Numbered from the stretch's first letter, positions 1-6,264 are shown. The stretch is 10,392 nt of DNA from Candidatus Dormiibacterota bacterium (GCA_003164475.1 PLTL01000235.1:211-10602), one strand, 5' to 3'. The notes: generated by a model from the sequence alone, not told the origin. Made by a program: numbers and translations.

Positions 1-1
1 C

Positions 2-511
2 TCAGGGCGCACGCTGTTTGAGCTCGGCGGCCGTCGCGCCATGGACGTCTATTCAGAGTGGGTCGCCAGACCCGAATCCGAGATCGGGGGCGGCACCATG
101 GTGTCGTTCAGCGTGCAGCATCCGCTGCTCTTCCACAAGGACGGGATCACGTACTCTGTTCACCCGGTGAACAGCAACGCGGACGGCTCGATGGATTTCG
201 GTGCCGCCATCAGCCCGGGCATGGTGCTGGAGCTGGGTGAGGCCTCGGTGAACGGCCTGATCGCGGAAGCGGGCAACGCCGTGCACCAGGCAGCCTTGGG
301 CGTGGAGCAGCCGAAGGCCATCCTGCTTGCCTACTGCGGTGGCCGCGCCATCGCCCTCGGTGAGCGGGTCCAGGAGATCCCCGGTGAAGTCGAGCACACG
401 CTGGGTGGGTTGCCCTGGATTGGTTACCTGGCGTTTGGCGAGCAGGGCTGCTCGGTCGTAGGAATCCCTACCCATGTCGACCTGAGCGTGTCGACGCTGG
501 TTCTTGGCTAG
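2..511 (+). CDS. FIST C-terminal domain protein, 5' end cut by window edge
   Basis: The frame is open from the first bases and ends at TAG 509-511, so this is the last ~169 residues of a longer protein; the ATG at 41 is internal. The visible part matches the FIST C-terminal domain. It begins with a G-R-x-A-M-D-V-Y-S-E-W stretch like the usual 'ale-vYnewl' entry, then a V-x-P-V-N-S-N-A-D-G-S segment, then the signature A-x-C-x-G-R-x-I-A-L-G, and near the C-terminus P-W-I-G-Y-L-A-F-G-E-Q-G. FIST domains are cytoplasmic sensory modules thought to bind small ligands such as amino acids, often attached to or encoded near signalling proteins. The missing N-terminal part (FIST N domain) lies upstream of the window. 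The gene is followed at 545-572 by a hairpin and then by the aldehyde dehydrogenase. Family assignment is firm; ligand and partner are unknown. Confidence 0.85.
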   Translation, partial: SGRTLFELGGRRAMDVYSEWVARPESEIGGGTMVSFSVQHPLLFHKDGITYSVHPVNSNADGSMDFGAAISPGMVLELGEASVNGLIAEAGNAVHQAALGVEQPKAILLAYCGGRAIALGERVQEIPGEVEHTLGGLPWIGYLAFGEQGCSVVGIPTHVDLSVSTLVLG

Positions 512-544
512 GAGTTTGTGGGTGCAGTGTTAGGGGCGGGCACG

Positions 545-572
545 GAGCCGCTCGACAGAGGGTCGGCGGCTC
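545..572 (+). terminator. GC hairpin after the FIST gene (possible terminator)
   Basis: The arms GAGCCGC (545-551) and GCGGCTC (566-572) pair perfectly. Inside, after a single bulged T, CGAC (553-556) pairs with GTCG (562-565) around a 5-nt loop, giving 11 bp in all. It starts 34 nt after the FIST stop codon and ends 63 nt before the AldA start. There is no T tract, which is common for actinobacterial terminators. It suggests that the two genes are not simply co-transcribed, but it could also be a processing or leader structure. Confidence 0.4.
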
Positions 573-623
573 TCGCGCCCCGCCATCCAAGGTCTGGCCG
601 CCGCCAGGGTGTGGCCGACGACT

Positions 624-629
624 AGGAGG
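624..629 (+). promoter_or_regulatory. Strong ribosome binding site fixing the AldA start
   Basis: A perfect AGGAGG lies 6 nt before the ATG at 636. This selects that ATG over the in-frame GTG at 609, which has no comparable site and would add nine residues encoded by the leader and the Shine-Dalgarno itself. Confidence 0.85.
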
Positions 630-635
630 ATAACG

Positions 636-2105
636 ATGGCTAGCGCAGCTCGGCAGTACCAAAATTACGTGAATGGGCGCTTCGGCGGCGCGCAGGGGGG
701 GAAGACGCTGACGGTCGAGAACCCGGCCACCGGCGCGGTGGTGTCGGACGTTCCTGAATCGTCCGTCGAGGACGCCCGAGAGGCAATCGAGTGCGCAGAT
801 CGGGCCCAGCGCGAATGGGAGAAGCTGGCCCCGGTCGAGCGTGGGCAGTACCTGCACCGGATCGCCTCGGGGATCCGGAAGGAGGCCGAGCACCTCGCCC
901 ACATCCTGTCTGAGGAGCAAGGCAAACCCCTCGACCAGGCCCGGGGTGAGGTCGGCGGGACGGCGGACTACTTCGACTACACCGCGGAATGGGCCCGCCG
1001 CGTCGAAGGTGAGGTCATCGCCAGCGACCGGCCGAATGAGATGCAGTTGCTGCTCCGGCAGCCGATCGGTGTTATCGGTGGGATCGTTCCCTGGAATTTT
1101 CCCCTCTACGTTCTCGCGCGGAAGGTGGCGCCGGCCCTGCTGACCGGCAACGCCATCGTCGTCAAGCCGAGCGAGATCACCCCAAACAGCACCCTTGAGC
1201 TCGGTCGTATCTTCGACGAGGCCGAGGTGCCAGCCGGTGTGGTCAACCTCGTGTGCGGCTACGGGCCGGTGGTCGGCGAGGAGCTGGCCTCGAACCCGCT
1301 CATCGGAATGGTGAGCGTCACCGGCAGCATCAGGACGGGCTCCCGGGTGATGGAGCTCGCCGCGAGGAACATCACGAAGGTGAGCCTGGAGCTCGGCGGT
1401 AGTGCCCCGGTCATCATCATGCCAGACGCTGACCTGGAGCTGGCGGTAAAGTCCATTAAGGCGTGTCGCCTCCTGAACACGGGGCAGGTGTGCGGCGCAG
1501 CCGACCGGACGTACGTGCACCAGCGTGTTGGCGACGAGTTCACCGACCGGCTCGCCGCGGCCATGAGCCAGGCGACCTACGGGAACGCGCTGCTTGACGA
1601 GGGCCTCGACCTGGGTCCGCTGGTGAGCGCCCGCCAGCTCGAGGCGGTTAGCGGACGCGTTGAGCGGGCCGTCGCCGACGGGGGTCAGATCGTGACCGGC
1701 GGTAAGCGCGCCCAAGACATGCCGGAGGGAAATTACTACCCGGCGACCGTGATCGCCAACTGCCGCCAGGACATGGCGATCGTTCGAGAGGAGATCTTCG
1801 GGCCGGTGATGCCGGTCGTCACATTCAACGACCTCGATGAAGCGATTGCCTGGGCCAACGACTCGATCTACGGCCTCGCGTCGTCGATCTTCACCAAGAA
1901 CGTCGACATGGTCATGCGTGCGTGCAATGAGCTCCGGTTCGGCGAGACGTACGTGAACCGGGAGAACATGGAAAACATGCAGGGATTCCACGCTGGCTGG
2001 CGCAAGTCCGGGATCGGCGGCGCGGACGGTAAGCACGGAGTGCTCGAGTACACGCGGACTCACGTCGTCTATCTGGAGTACGACGCGGCGGCCGGGAGGC
2101 GGTAA
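636..2105 (+). CDS. aldA: NAD-dependent lactaldehyde/glycolaldehyde dehydrogenase (AldA-like)
   Basis: A 489-residue soluble enzyme of the aldehyde dehydrogenase superfamily that oxidises an aldehyde to its carboxylate with NAD(P)+. Visible elements are the oxyanion-hole Asn154 in P-W-N-F-P, the cofactor-binding Lys177 in V-K-P-S-E, the Rossmann-site V-T-G-S (228-231), general base Glu252 in L-E-L-G-G, nucleophile Cys286 in G-Q-V-C, and E-E-I-F-G-P (385-390). Length and sequence resemble E. coli AldA (about 479 aa) closely along the whole chain. The likeness is strongest in the C-terminal substrate region (about 435-468), with F-G-E-T-Y-V-N-R-E-N and G-F-H-A-G-W-R-K-S-G-I-G-G. That supports small hydroxyaldehydes (L-lactaldehyde, glycolaldehyde) as substrates, as in fucose/rhamnose or glycol breakdown. 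From memory, E. coli AldA has Asn after the catalytic Cys; here it is Gly287, so specificity may differ. No sugar-catabolic gene lies nearby to confirm the pathway. A perfect hairpin follows the stop. Confidence 0.9.
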   Translation: MASAARQYQNYVNGRFGGAQGGKTLTVENPATGAVVSDVPESSVEDAREAIECADRAQREWEKLAPVERGQYLHRIASGIRKEAEHLAHILSEEQGKPLDQARGEVGGTADYFDYTAEWARRVEGEVIASDRPNEMQLLLRQPIGVIGGIVPWNFPLYVLARKVAPALLTGNAIVVKPSEITPNSTLELGRIFDEAEVPAGVVNLVCGYGPVVGEELASNPLIGMVSVTGSIRTGSRVMELAARNITKVSLELGGSAPVIIMPDADLELAVKSIKACRLLNTGQVCGAADRTYVHQRVGDEFTDRLAAAMSQATYGNALLDEGLDLGPLVSARQLEAVSGRVERAVADGGQIVTGGKRAQDMPEGNYYPATVIANCRQDMAIVREEIFGPVMPVVTFNDLDEAIAWANDSIYGLASSIFTKNVDMVMRACNELRFGETYVNRENMENMQGFHAGWRKSGIGGADGKHGVLEYTRTHVVYLEYDAAAGRR

Positions 2106-2112
2106 CCTCCAA

Positions 2113-2142
2113 GGCTCCGGGCGGCTTCAGCCGCCCGGAGCC
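2113..2142 (+). terminator. Perfect 13-bp GC hairpin terminating aldA
   Basis: GGCTCCGGGCGGC (2113-2125) and GCCGCCCGGAGCC (2130-2142) are perfect reverse complements around a TTCA loop, starting 7 nt after the TAA of the dehydrogenase. There is no run of T after it, so this is the U-less type of intrinsic terminator often seen in actinobacteria. It is the strongest hairpin I found in the window. Confidence 0.75.
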
Positions 2143-2538
2143 CCCGCTCCCCCGCGACGAGCTACCCCAGTTAGCCAGCGCACGGTGCTGGCGGGACGCT
2201 CTGGCCCAGGCTTGGGGCGCCCCTGTCACGCGGCTGTGGCCAGGACTTGCGGGAGATCCGCTTTCTGGTCGCATCGCTAGAGTCAGGCCAGAGCAACGTC
2301 TCAGCCACGGGCAGCCCCGGTGGCGGTTCAGGTGGGGGGTGTCGCCATGCTTGCGGAGCCGGGGCGGAGATTCGTGGCTATGTGGGCACCCCGAGCCGCG
2401 GTACAGGCCGACAACGACCCCAGCACCCCGTGGGCTAGGCGCGAGGCCACAAGCGGTGATACTGATCTGGGTGAAGACCCGATAGGCTTACCCGCTACGG
2501 TCCCGACGCTGAGTTGGACCGCACAGCGCAAGGGTCGG

Positions 2539-2587
2539 TCTGCTTTGGGAGCAGGCGTCCCCGGTTAGATCCCGGGCATCCCGACCA
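2539..2587 (+). pseudogene. tRNA-Pro(TGG)-like 3' half, degenerate
   Basis: Stem TCTGC (2539-2543), 7-nt loop TTTGGGA and GCAGG (2551-2555) form a proper 5-bp anticodon arm (one U-G pair) with T33, anticodon TGG (2546-2548) and G37, the set expected for proline. A 4-nt variable region follows, then a perfect 5-bp T arm (2560-2564 with 2572-2576) around a 7-nt loop TTAGATC. Next come the acceptor strand CATCCCG (2577-2583), discriminator A and an encoded CCA (2585-2587). Upstream the match fails: no CGGGATG acceptor strand is found, the possible D stem GACC/GGTC (2517-2520, 2533-2536) has a loop lacking GG, and conserved C56 of the T loop is A. So it is probably not a working tRNA. It could be a decayed tRNA-Pro or the residue of an integration into one. 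A chance match is possible but unlikely given the ordered arms plus CCA. Confidence 0.5.
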
Positions 2588-2641
2588 GTCGGACTTGACC
2601 GCCACCGCTCGCTGGGGGGTAAGGCTTCACTCACAAGGGGA

Positions 2642-2671
2642 TGAGACTCCCGTTGGCGGGAGTGGGTCTCA
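2642..2671. repeat. Inverted repeat / bulged hairpin in the spacer
   Basis: TGAGAC (2642-2647) pairs with GTCTCA (2666-2671). Continuing inward, TCCCG (2648-2652) pairs with CGGGA (2657-2661) around a TTGG loop, leaving GTGG (2662-2665) bulged on one side. The function is unknown; it could be part of a structured RNA or a terminator acting on the - strand. Confidence 0.35.
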
Positions 2672-2755
2672 GCACCTGCAGTTTCCCTTACCGGGAGCGC
2701 ATTTCTGCGCCTGGGCCCGACCACTTAGCGGCGCATCCCGGAAATGGTGAGCCTG

Positions 2756-2770
2756 GGGTCGCATCGACCC
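2756..2770 (-). terminator. Small hairpin downstream of the GT51 gene
   Basis: GGGTCG (2756-2761) and CGACCC (2765-2770) pair around a 3-nt loop, about 70 nt past the GT51 stop in the direction of that gene. It is a weak terminator candidate with no T tract. Confidence 0.2.
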
Positions 2771-2841
2771 GCCCATTGGGGCGCGGCCAAGCGCCGGCAC
2801 CGCACTGTGAGCGCTGGCCCTTCATGGTCCAGGACGCTGAT

Positions 2842-3591
2842 TCATGCCCGGAGATGCAAGGGTTCGCGAAATGCCGCCTGCGCCTGCCTTCGGGTCAGAT
2901 CGTGGTTGGCAACCAGCTGATTGAGGACGTGGAGCTGGCGCTGCTTGGCGAGCGCGAAGTGGCCGAGAGGGTCGTATGCCGAGGGCGCTTGGGGAAGGCC
3001 AGCTAGCATGGCGGCCTGGGCCCAGTCGAGGCGGTCTGGCGGAACCCCGAAGTATCCTCGCGCCGCGGCCACGTCGCCCCAGTAGTGATGGCCGTAATAC
3101 ACAACGTCTAGGTACATCGCGAGAATGCGGTTCGGCGAGTAGGCCAGGGCCAGTTTGACGCCCAGAGCCAGCTCTCGCAGCGAGGCCAGAACCCCCGTCC
3201 CCCGTCCGTACAGTTGCTTAGCCAGTTGCTGGTCGATCGTGCTGCCCCCAGGATCTCCCTGCGCCAGCAGGCCTGCCAACGCAGCACGGGCCGCGCCGTC
3301 GAAGACGTTGATCGCGACGAACGAGTAGAAGTGCTCATCCTCGACGGCGACCACTGCCCTGCCAAGTCGCGACGGGACCGGCAGCCCCGCCAGGTCCCCG
3401 TGATGGGACCTAACGATCTCAGCTGTCCTCGTCCTGGCGTCGGCGACCCCCGGAAGTGATAGCTCGTAGCCGACTCCCGCCGCAATGGCCACTGCCAGAG
3501 CCCCCGCGAGCGCGAGCCCAGCCCGAGCCAGCCAGCGCCGGGCGACGTGGCGGTGACTGGGCCTCAGCGGCGACCGGCGTGGCGAGTCCAT
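2842..3591 (-). CDS. Stand-alone GT51 peptidoglycan glycosyltransferase (monofunctional transglycosylase)
   Basis: A 249-residue enzyme that would polymerise glycan strands from lipid II at the outer face of the membrane. Residues 1-20 are basic, about 22-43 form one membrane anchor, and the GT51 domain fills 60-240. There is no transpeptidase domain, so the length suits a monofunctional enzyme rather than a class A PBP. Motifs are A-V-E-D-E-H-F (catalytic Glu84), G-G-S-T-I-D-Q-Q-L-A-K (115-125), L-R-E (second catalytic Glu140), Y-S-P-N-R-I-L-A-M-Y-L-D (151-162), and a C-terminal A-A-M-L-A-G-L-P-Q-A-P-S-A-Y-D-P. Two usually conserved positions differ. The H-x-G after EDxxF is replaced by F-V-A, and the L-E before Y-S-K is L-A with P for K. 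Both catalytic glutamates survive, so activity is likely but not certain. The ATG at 3591 has GGGAGGGG about 12 nt upstream. Confidence 0.85.
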   Translation of the reverse strand: MDSPRRSPLRPSHRHVARRWLARAGLALAGALAVAIAAGVGYELSLPGVADARTRTAEIVRSHHGDLAGLPVPSRLGRAVVAVEDEHFYSFVAINVFDGAARAALAGLLAQGDPGGSTIDQQLAKQLYGRGTGVLASLRELALGVKLALAYSPNRILAMYLDVVYYGHHYWGDVAAARGYFGVPPDRLDWAQAAMLAGLPQAPSAYDPLGHFALAKQRQLHVLNQLVANHDLTRRQAQAAFREPLHLRA

Positions 3592-3744
3592 TCTTCAGGC
3601 GCCCCTCCCGAGATCTCGGTGAGGCCGAGGCGGCTCTGGCGAGGGTCGCCGTCCTGCCGCCAACCACCCTCTGGCGCCGCGGCGAGTGCGGCTGCTCGAC
3701 TCCTTGGGGGCGCCCCGCCCGGCGCGCCAGCAGCTGGGCGCCTC

Positions 3745-3760
3745 GCCACGAACGCGTGGC
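3745..3760 (-). terminator. Short hairpin downstream of the four-helix membrane gene
   Basis: GCCACG (3745-3750) and CGTGGC (3755-3760) pair around AACG, about 40 nt past the stop of the membrane protein gene and 150 nt before the GT51 start. It is a weak, U-less terminator candidate in the 207-base gap; I see nothing else there. Confidence 0.25.
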
Positions 3761-3798
3761 TGCGGGAACCGACTCCGCAGCGGTGCACTCGGGAGGAC

Positions 3799-4245
3799 CT
3801 ATCCTGCGCCGGAACCGATCCGCGATGGGTCATCAGGGTGTCCAACCGGGGCGATGTGCGCCAGTGCGTTGTAGGTGATGAAGGCTATCGCAACATGCAT
3901 GACCATCAGGACGCCGACCCCGCGGATCGGTTCACCATGCGCCAAGATCCACAGGTCGGGCAGCCACAGGACGAGCGTCACCAGTACGGCCAGCCGGACG
4001 AACAGCCACCTCGGGTGCGACGAGATGCGAGTCACGACCGGCCACGCGATACAGGCAAGGGTCACGCCAATGATCGTGAGCTTGGCGTAGTCGGAGAACT
4101 GGAAGTGTTGGAATCCTCGGGTCGAGGGGAAGATCGCGACCCCGACAGCGACCAGGACCGCATCCGATATCAGCGAGGTTCCGTTCGCGGAGATCAGAGC
4201 TATCAGCCAGCGAGCTATCGATGGTTGCTCAGGGCCTGCATTCAG
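3799..4245 (-). CDS. Four-helix membrane protein (DUF6069-like), start codon abnormal
   Basis: The frame runs from an upstream stop at 4291-4293 to TGA at 3799-3801. Read from CTG at 4245 it gives 148 residues with four hydrophobic helices near 13-39, 54-73, 81-101 and 108-129, the last holding V-L-M-V-M-H-V-A-I-A. Topology and the Met-His in the last helix resemble the small actinobacterial DUF6069-type proteins; this is from memory, unverified, and the role is unknown. The first helix plus part of helix 2 lie upstream of the only conventional start (GTG 4065), and no ATG, GTG or TTG occurs in frame above it. So either CTG 4245 is used (AAGG lies 5 nt before it), the 5' end is frameshifted (ATG 4313 opens the neighbouring frame), or the gene is decaying. 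Its complement is rich in Asp/Glu/Gln/His/Arg codons, as expected opposite a membrane protein, which supports the - strand reading. Confidence 0.6.
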   Translation of the reverse strand: MNAGPEQPSIARWLIALISANGTSLISDAVLVAVGVAIFPSTRGFQHFQFSDYAKLTIIGVTLACIAWPVVTRISSHPRWLFVRLAVLVTLVLWLPDLWILAHGEPIRGVGVLMVMHVAIAFITYNALAHIAPVGHPDDPSRIGSGAG

Positions 4246-4433
4246 GTCGACCTTGAGAATCCGGAGCCACCCCGGACCGCGGCGGGAAGCCTATCGACGG
4301 CGTCCTCGAGCATGGCCCCGGAGCGACCGGGCGACGACAGCTCGCGGGAAGACCAGTCAGGCATCCGACCGACGGCGCCAGGAGGGAGCTGCAGTCTGCC
4401 CGGAGTGCTTGGTGGAGAGGCGCGGCGGGTGCT

Positions 4434-4453
4434 GCGCTGGCCAGCGCCAGCGC
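4434..4453 (-). terminator. 8-bp perfect hairpin between DoxX and the four-helix gene
   Basis: GCGCTGGC (4434-4441) pairs perfectly with GCCAGCGC (4446-4453) around CAGC, about 130 nt past the DoxX-type stop. It may end the two-gene DoxX transcript. The rest of the 4291-4582 gap shows no convincing gene, apart from the possible displaced 5' end of the membrane gene (ATG 4313). Confidence 0.35.
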
Positions 4454-4582
4454 GTTCGGGAGCCACCGCTACCTCCCGCGGCGAGGATGCAGGCCCGAGC
4501 CTTTACGGTGTCGGGGTGGCCAGCAAGCCGAGCCTGGGAGGCCACTCGAACTCCTTCCCTCCTGCGTTGGGCCATGGGCCGG

Positions 4583-5068
4583 CTAGCCACGCAGGACCAA
4601 CCTCTGTCCGTCGCTGGCGAACACTGCCACCGCCAACCCGAGCACGCCCACGTCCCGAGCCACGATGTCGGAAACGCCGCCGGTGATGGAGAGGGACAGG
4701 ACTATCTCCAGAAGCAGCAGGGCGCTGATCCCGGCTGCCATCTGAGGGGCAATACCGAGAACCAGGGCCACCCCGAGGATGGACAGCAGCCAGCCGTGAA
4801 GCAGCACCATCGCCACGGCAAAGTGCGAAGTCTGGGAGATCACCGGAACGTAGCCCGTCCACAGGCTCGGCTGGACGAGCTCATGGAGCCCGAACCAGAG
4901 CAGAACAAGTCCCAGGGTGAGGCGCGCCGCGGTCGGCGACCATGCCCGTACGTACTCAACTGGGCGGGCACCGGCGGCCTGAGCAGCAGCCGCGGTGGGC
5001 GGGCATTCCGCCACTCTCCCAGCTCCGATGGCGATCCTGTTCGTTCTGTTTCTCCGCGCCATGCTCAT
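4583..5068 (-). CDS. DoxX-family integral membrane protein
   Basis: A 161-residue protein with a ~40-residue hydrophilic N-terminus and four predicted membrane helices near 46-66, 83-104, 109-128 and 137-151. The first helix, A-R-L-T-L-G-L-V-L-L-W-F-G-L-H-E-L, matches the typical DoxX entry (R-x-x-L-G-x-x-x-x-x-F-G-x-x-K/H). The second carries an H-G-W-L-L-S-I-L-G pattern, also DoxX-like. DoxX proteins are named after a thiosulfate:quinone oxidoreductase subunit, but most family members are uncharacterised membrane proteins and no redox partner is visible here, so only the family is called. The start ATG overlaps the upstream gene's stop as ATGA (5065-5068), indicating translational coupling. 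That explains why no strong ribosome binding site is seen. Confidence 0.8.
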   Translation of the reverse strand: MSMARRNRTNRIAIGAGRVAECPPTAAAAQAAGARPVEYVRAWSPTAARLTLGLVLLWFGLHELVQPSLWTGYVPVISQTSHFAVAMVLLHGWLLSILGVALVLGIAPQMAAGISALLLLEIVLSLSITGGVSDIVARDVGVLGLAVAVFASDGQRLVLRG

Positions 5069-5613
5069 TGAACCACGTGCCCGGAGGCATCGGTCACCAC
5101 TACGCCGTCGTCCCCGAAGTTGTACTCCGCATTTCCCGAGTCGTCGCCCAGGTTGGCCTCGACAAAATAGATGTGGTCGCTGGCGGGATAGGTCTTGCTG
5201 ACCGGCGGCTGACCGCTGCCCGAAGTGGATAGGGTGAAGTCGACCGAGCTTCCAACCACGCGAGTGGTGAAGGAGAAGCCAGCCATCGCTTGGCGGGCGC
5301 TCGCGCTTGGGGTGCCGGGGTAGATCTGGTAGCTGTAGGAGGCGTAAGGAGTTGCGGAGAGGAGTGGGCCCAAGGTTGCCGCCCCGCTGGGACTGGCGGC
5401 AGAGGTCGCCGCCGGGCTCGGGCTGGCCGCGGCCGATCCGCTGGTGCGCCCAGATTGATGACTTCCGTGACTCGGGGAGACGAGTCCCGGGCCGGAGAGT
5501 CCCAGAGAGCCTGGGTTGGCGTACCCGTGCAGGGCGAGGACAGTCGCGGCCAAGCCTGCAACCGACAGCGCCACCGCAGCGCGACGACCTACAGATTCTC
5601 CCGCTACTCGCAT
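5065..5613 (-). CDS. Conserved secreted or membrane-anchored protein of unknown function
   Basis: A 182-residue protein with a twin-basic N-terminus and one hydrophobic segment (about 12-28) that is a signal peptide or N-terminal anchor; there is no lipobox Cys. A low-complexity Ser/Ala/Pro/Gly linker (about 33-85) leads to a C-terminal domain (about 87-182). That domain has motifs Y-Q-I-Y-P-G-T-P-S, then A-R-Q-A-M-A-G-F, then Y-F-V-E-A-N-L-G-D-D-S-G-N, and ends D-G-V-V-V-T-D-A-S-G-H-V-V-Q. I recall similar uncharacterised proteins in actinobacteria but no named family. The architecture suggests an extracytoplasmic beta-rich domain on a flexible tether. GGAGG (5624-5628, complement) lies 10 nt before the ATG. 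It is the first gene of a coupled pair with the DoxX-type gene, so the two may act together at the membrane. Confidence 0.75.
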   Translation of the reverse strand: MRVAGESVGRRAAVALSVAGLAATVLALHGYANPGSLGLSGPGLVSPSHGSHQSGRTSGSAAASPSPAATSAASPSGAATLGPLLSATPYASYSYQIYPGTPSASARQAMAGFSFTTRVVGSSVDFTLSTSGSGQPPVSKTYPASDHIYFVEANLGDDSGNAEYNFGDDGVVVTDASGHVVQ

Positions 5614-6264
5614 TGCCGCTGCCCCTCCGCTGGAGCCTGGCTTAGAGAGCCTGGGGCACGGGTCCGTGAGATCGGAATGGACCGGGCTACTTGCAGCGCC
5701 AGCTGGGAGCCGGCACGGATCTGCTTCGCCTGGAGCACCCGATCAGCGCCTCTTGCATCGGGCCCCCGCCGCCTCGAACGAATCAGGCTCGGCAGCCTTC
5801 GTTGCTCCCAGGCCTTCATCGGGGCCTGATCTCTGATCGTCGTGGGTTCATCTGCAGGATCCTCTCCCTTGATCTTGTGGCCGTTCACGCTCTTGTCCTT
5901 CAGGGACCCTGACGGTAGGGGCCCAATCTGAGTAACGGCTGGGACGCAGTCCAGAATCGTCTGAGAATGCACACGACTGCTGACCCGCCTCAGGCGCCTG
6001 GGAGTCAGTGCCGTGGGTTCCAGCCTCGTAGCTGCGGCGGGCGCCTGACCACTGAGCAGCACACGGCGCGGTCGGTGGTGCTAGTGGTGTGTCTTTCAAA
6101 CGACCTGGCGGACCGAGCCGATCGAGGGCAAGACCCAGGCTCGTAGCGGCGGAGCGGTCGATCTTCTGGCCAAGCCATTCGGGCCGGAGGCGATGCTACG
6201 GCGTGATGTGCCACCAACCAGTCCGAAGGAGGATGTCAGCCAGAGCCGGTGCAGTTCGGGTCTC
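5614..6264. other. Gene-poor region upstream of the secreted protein gene
   Basis: About 650 bases with no credible coding region; open frames on both strands have random-looking, Arg/Ser/Pro-rich translations. Both flanking genes are on the - strand, so this must hold the promoter of the 5065-5613 gene and the 3' end of the 6265-6600 transcript. I could not assign boxes with confidence. It contains the inverted repeat at 5990-6048. Confidence 0.5.
5990..6048. repeat. Spaced inverted repeat with palindromic core
   Basis: TCAGGCGCC (5990-5998) is the reverse complement of GGCGCCTGA (6040-6048), 41 nt apart. The left arm lies in a 10-bp perfect palindrome CAGGCGCCTG (5991-6000). It may be a paired operator or a long-stem structure, but chance in GC-rich DNA is quite possible. 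Confidence 0.25.

Larger units (their letters stand above)
2143..2841. other. Gene-poor spacer between convergent aldA and the GT51 gene
   Basis: About 700 bases with no convincing protein gene. The short open frames on both strands have unlikely composition and mask each other. It contains the tRNA-Pro-like remnant (2539-2587), an 11-bp bulged hairpin (2642-2671) and a 6-bp hairpin (2756-2770). The flanking genes converge on it, so it is a 3'-3' spacer with little need for promoters; such a long one suggests decayed sequence or an unannotated RNA. Confidence 0.6.

Noticed and set aside
609..635. Earlier GTG start for the dehydrogenase
   Set aside because: It would translate through the AGGAGG ribosome site, and related enzymes begin close to the ATG at 636.
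468..2063. 531-codon open frame on the - strand opposite the dehydrogenase
   Set aside because: It is the mirror of a confidently identified aldehyde dehydrogenase. Its translation is Arg/His/Val/Asp/Gly-rich with no family resemblance, as GC-rich codon bias produces.
2247..2750. Several 60-80 codon open frames on both strands in the aldA/GT51 spacer
   Set aside because: They overlap one another, have unlikely composition and cross the tRNA-like element and hairpins; none resembles a known protein.
2779..2795. GGCGC/GCGCC short stem near 2780-2795
   Set aside because: A 5-bp GC stem is expected by chance in this base composition and has no supporting context.
3547..4686. 379-codon open frame on the + strand
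   Set aside because: It is the complement of the four-helix membrane gene and its flanks. The hydrophilic Asp/Gln/His/Arg-rich reading is what hydrophobic codons give when read backwards.
4253..5071. 272-codon open frame on the + strand
   Set aside because: It lies opposite the DoxX-type gene, has no recognisable domain and low-complexity Arg/Pro/Gly composition.
5604..6062. 152-codon open frame on the - strand upstream of the exported protein
   Set aside because: It overlaps the start of a better gene, has no domain-like pattern and no good ribosome site. I could not support it.
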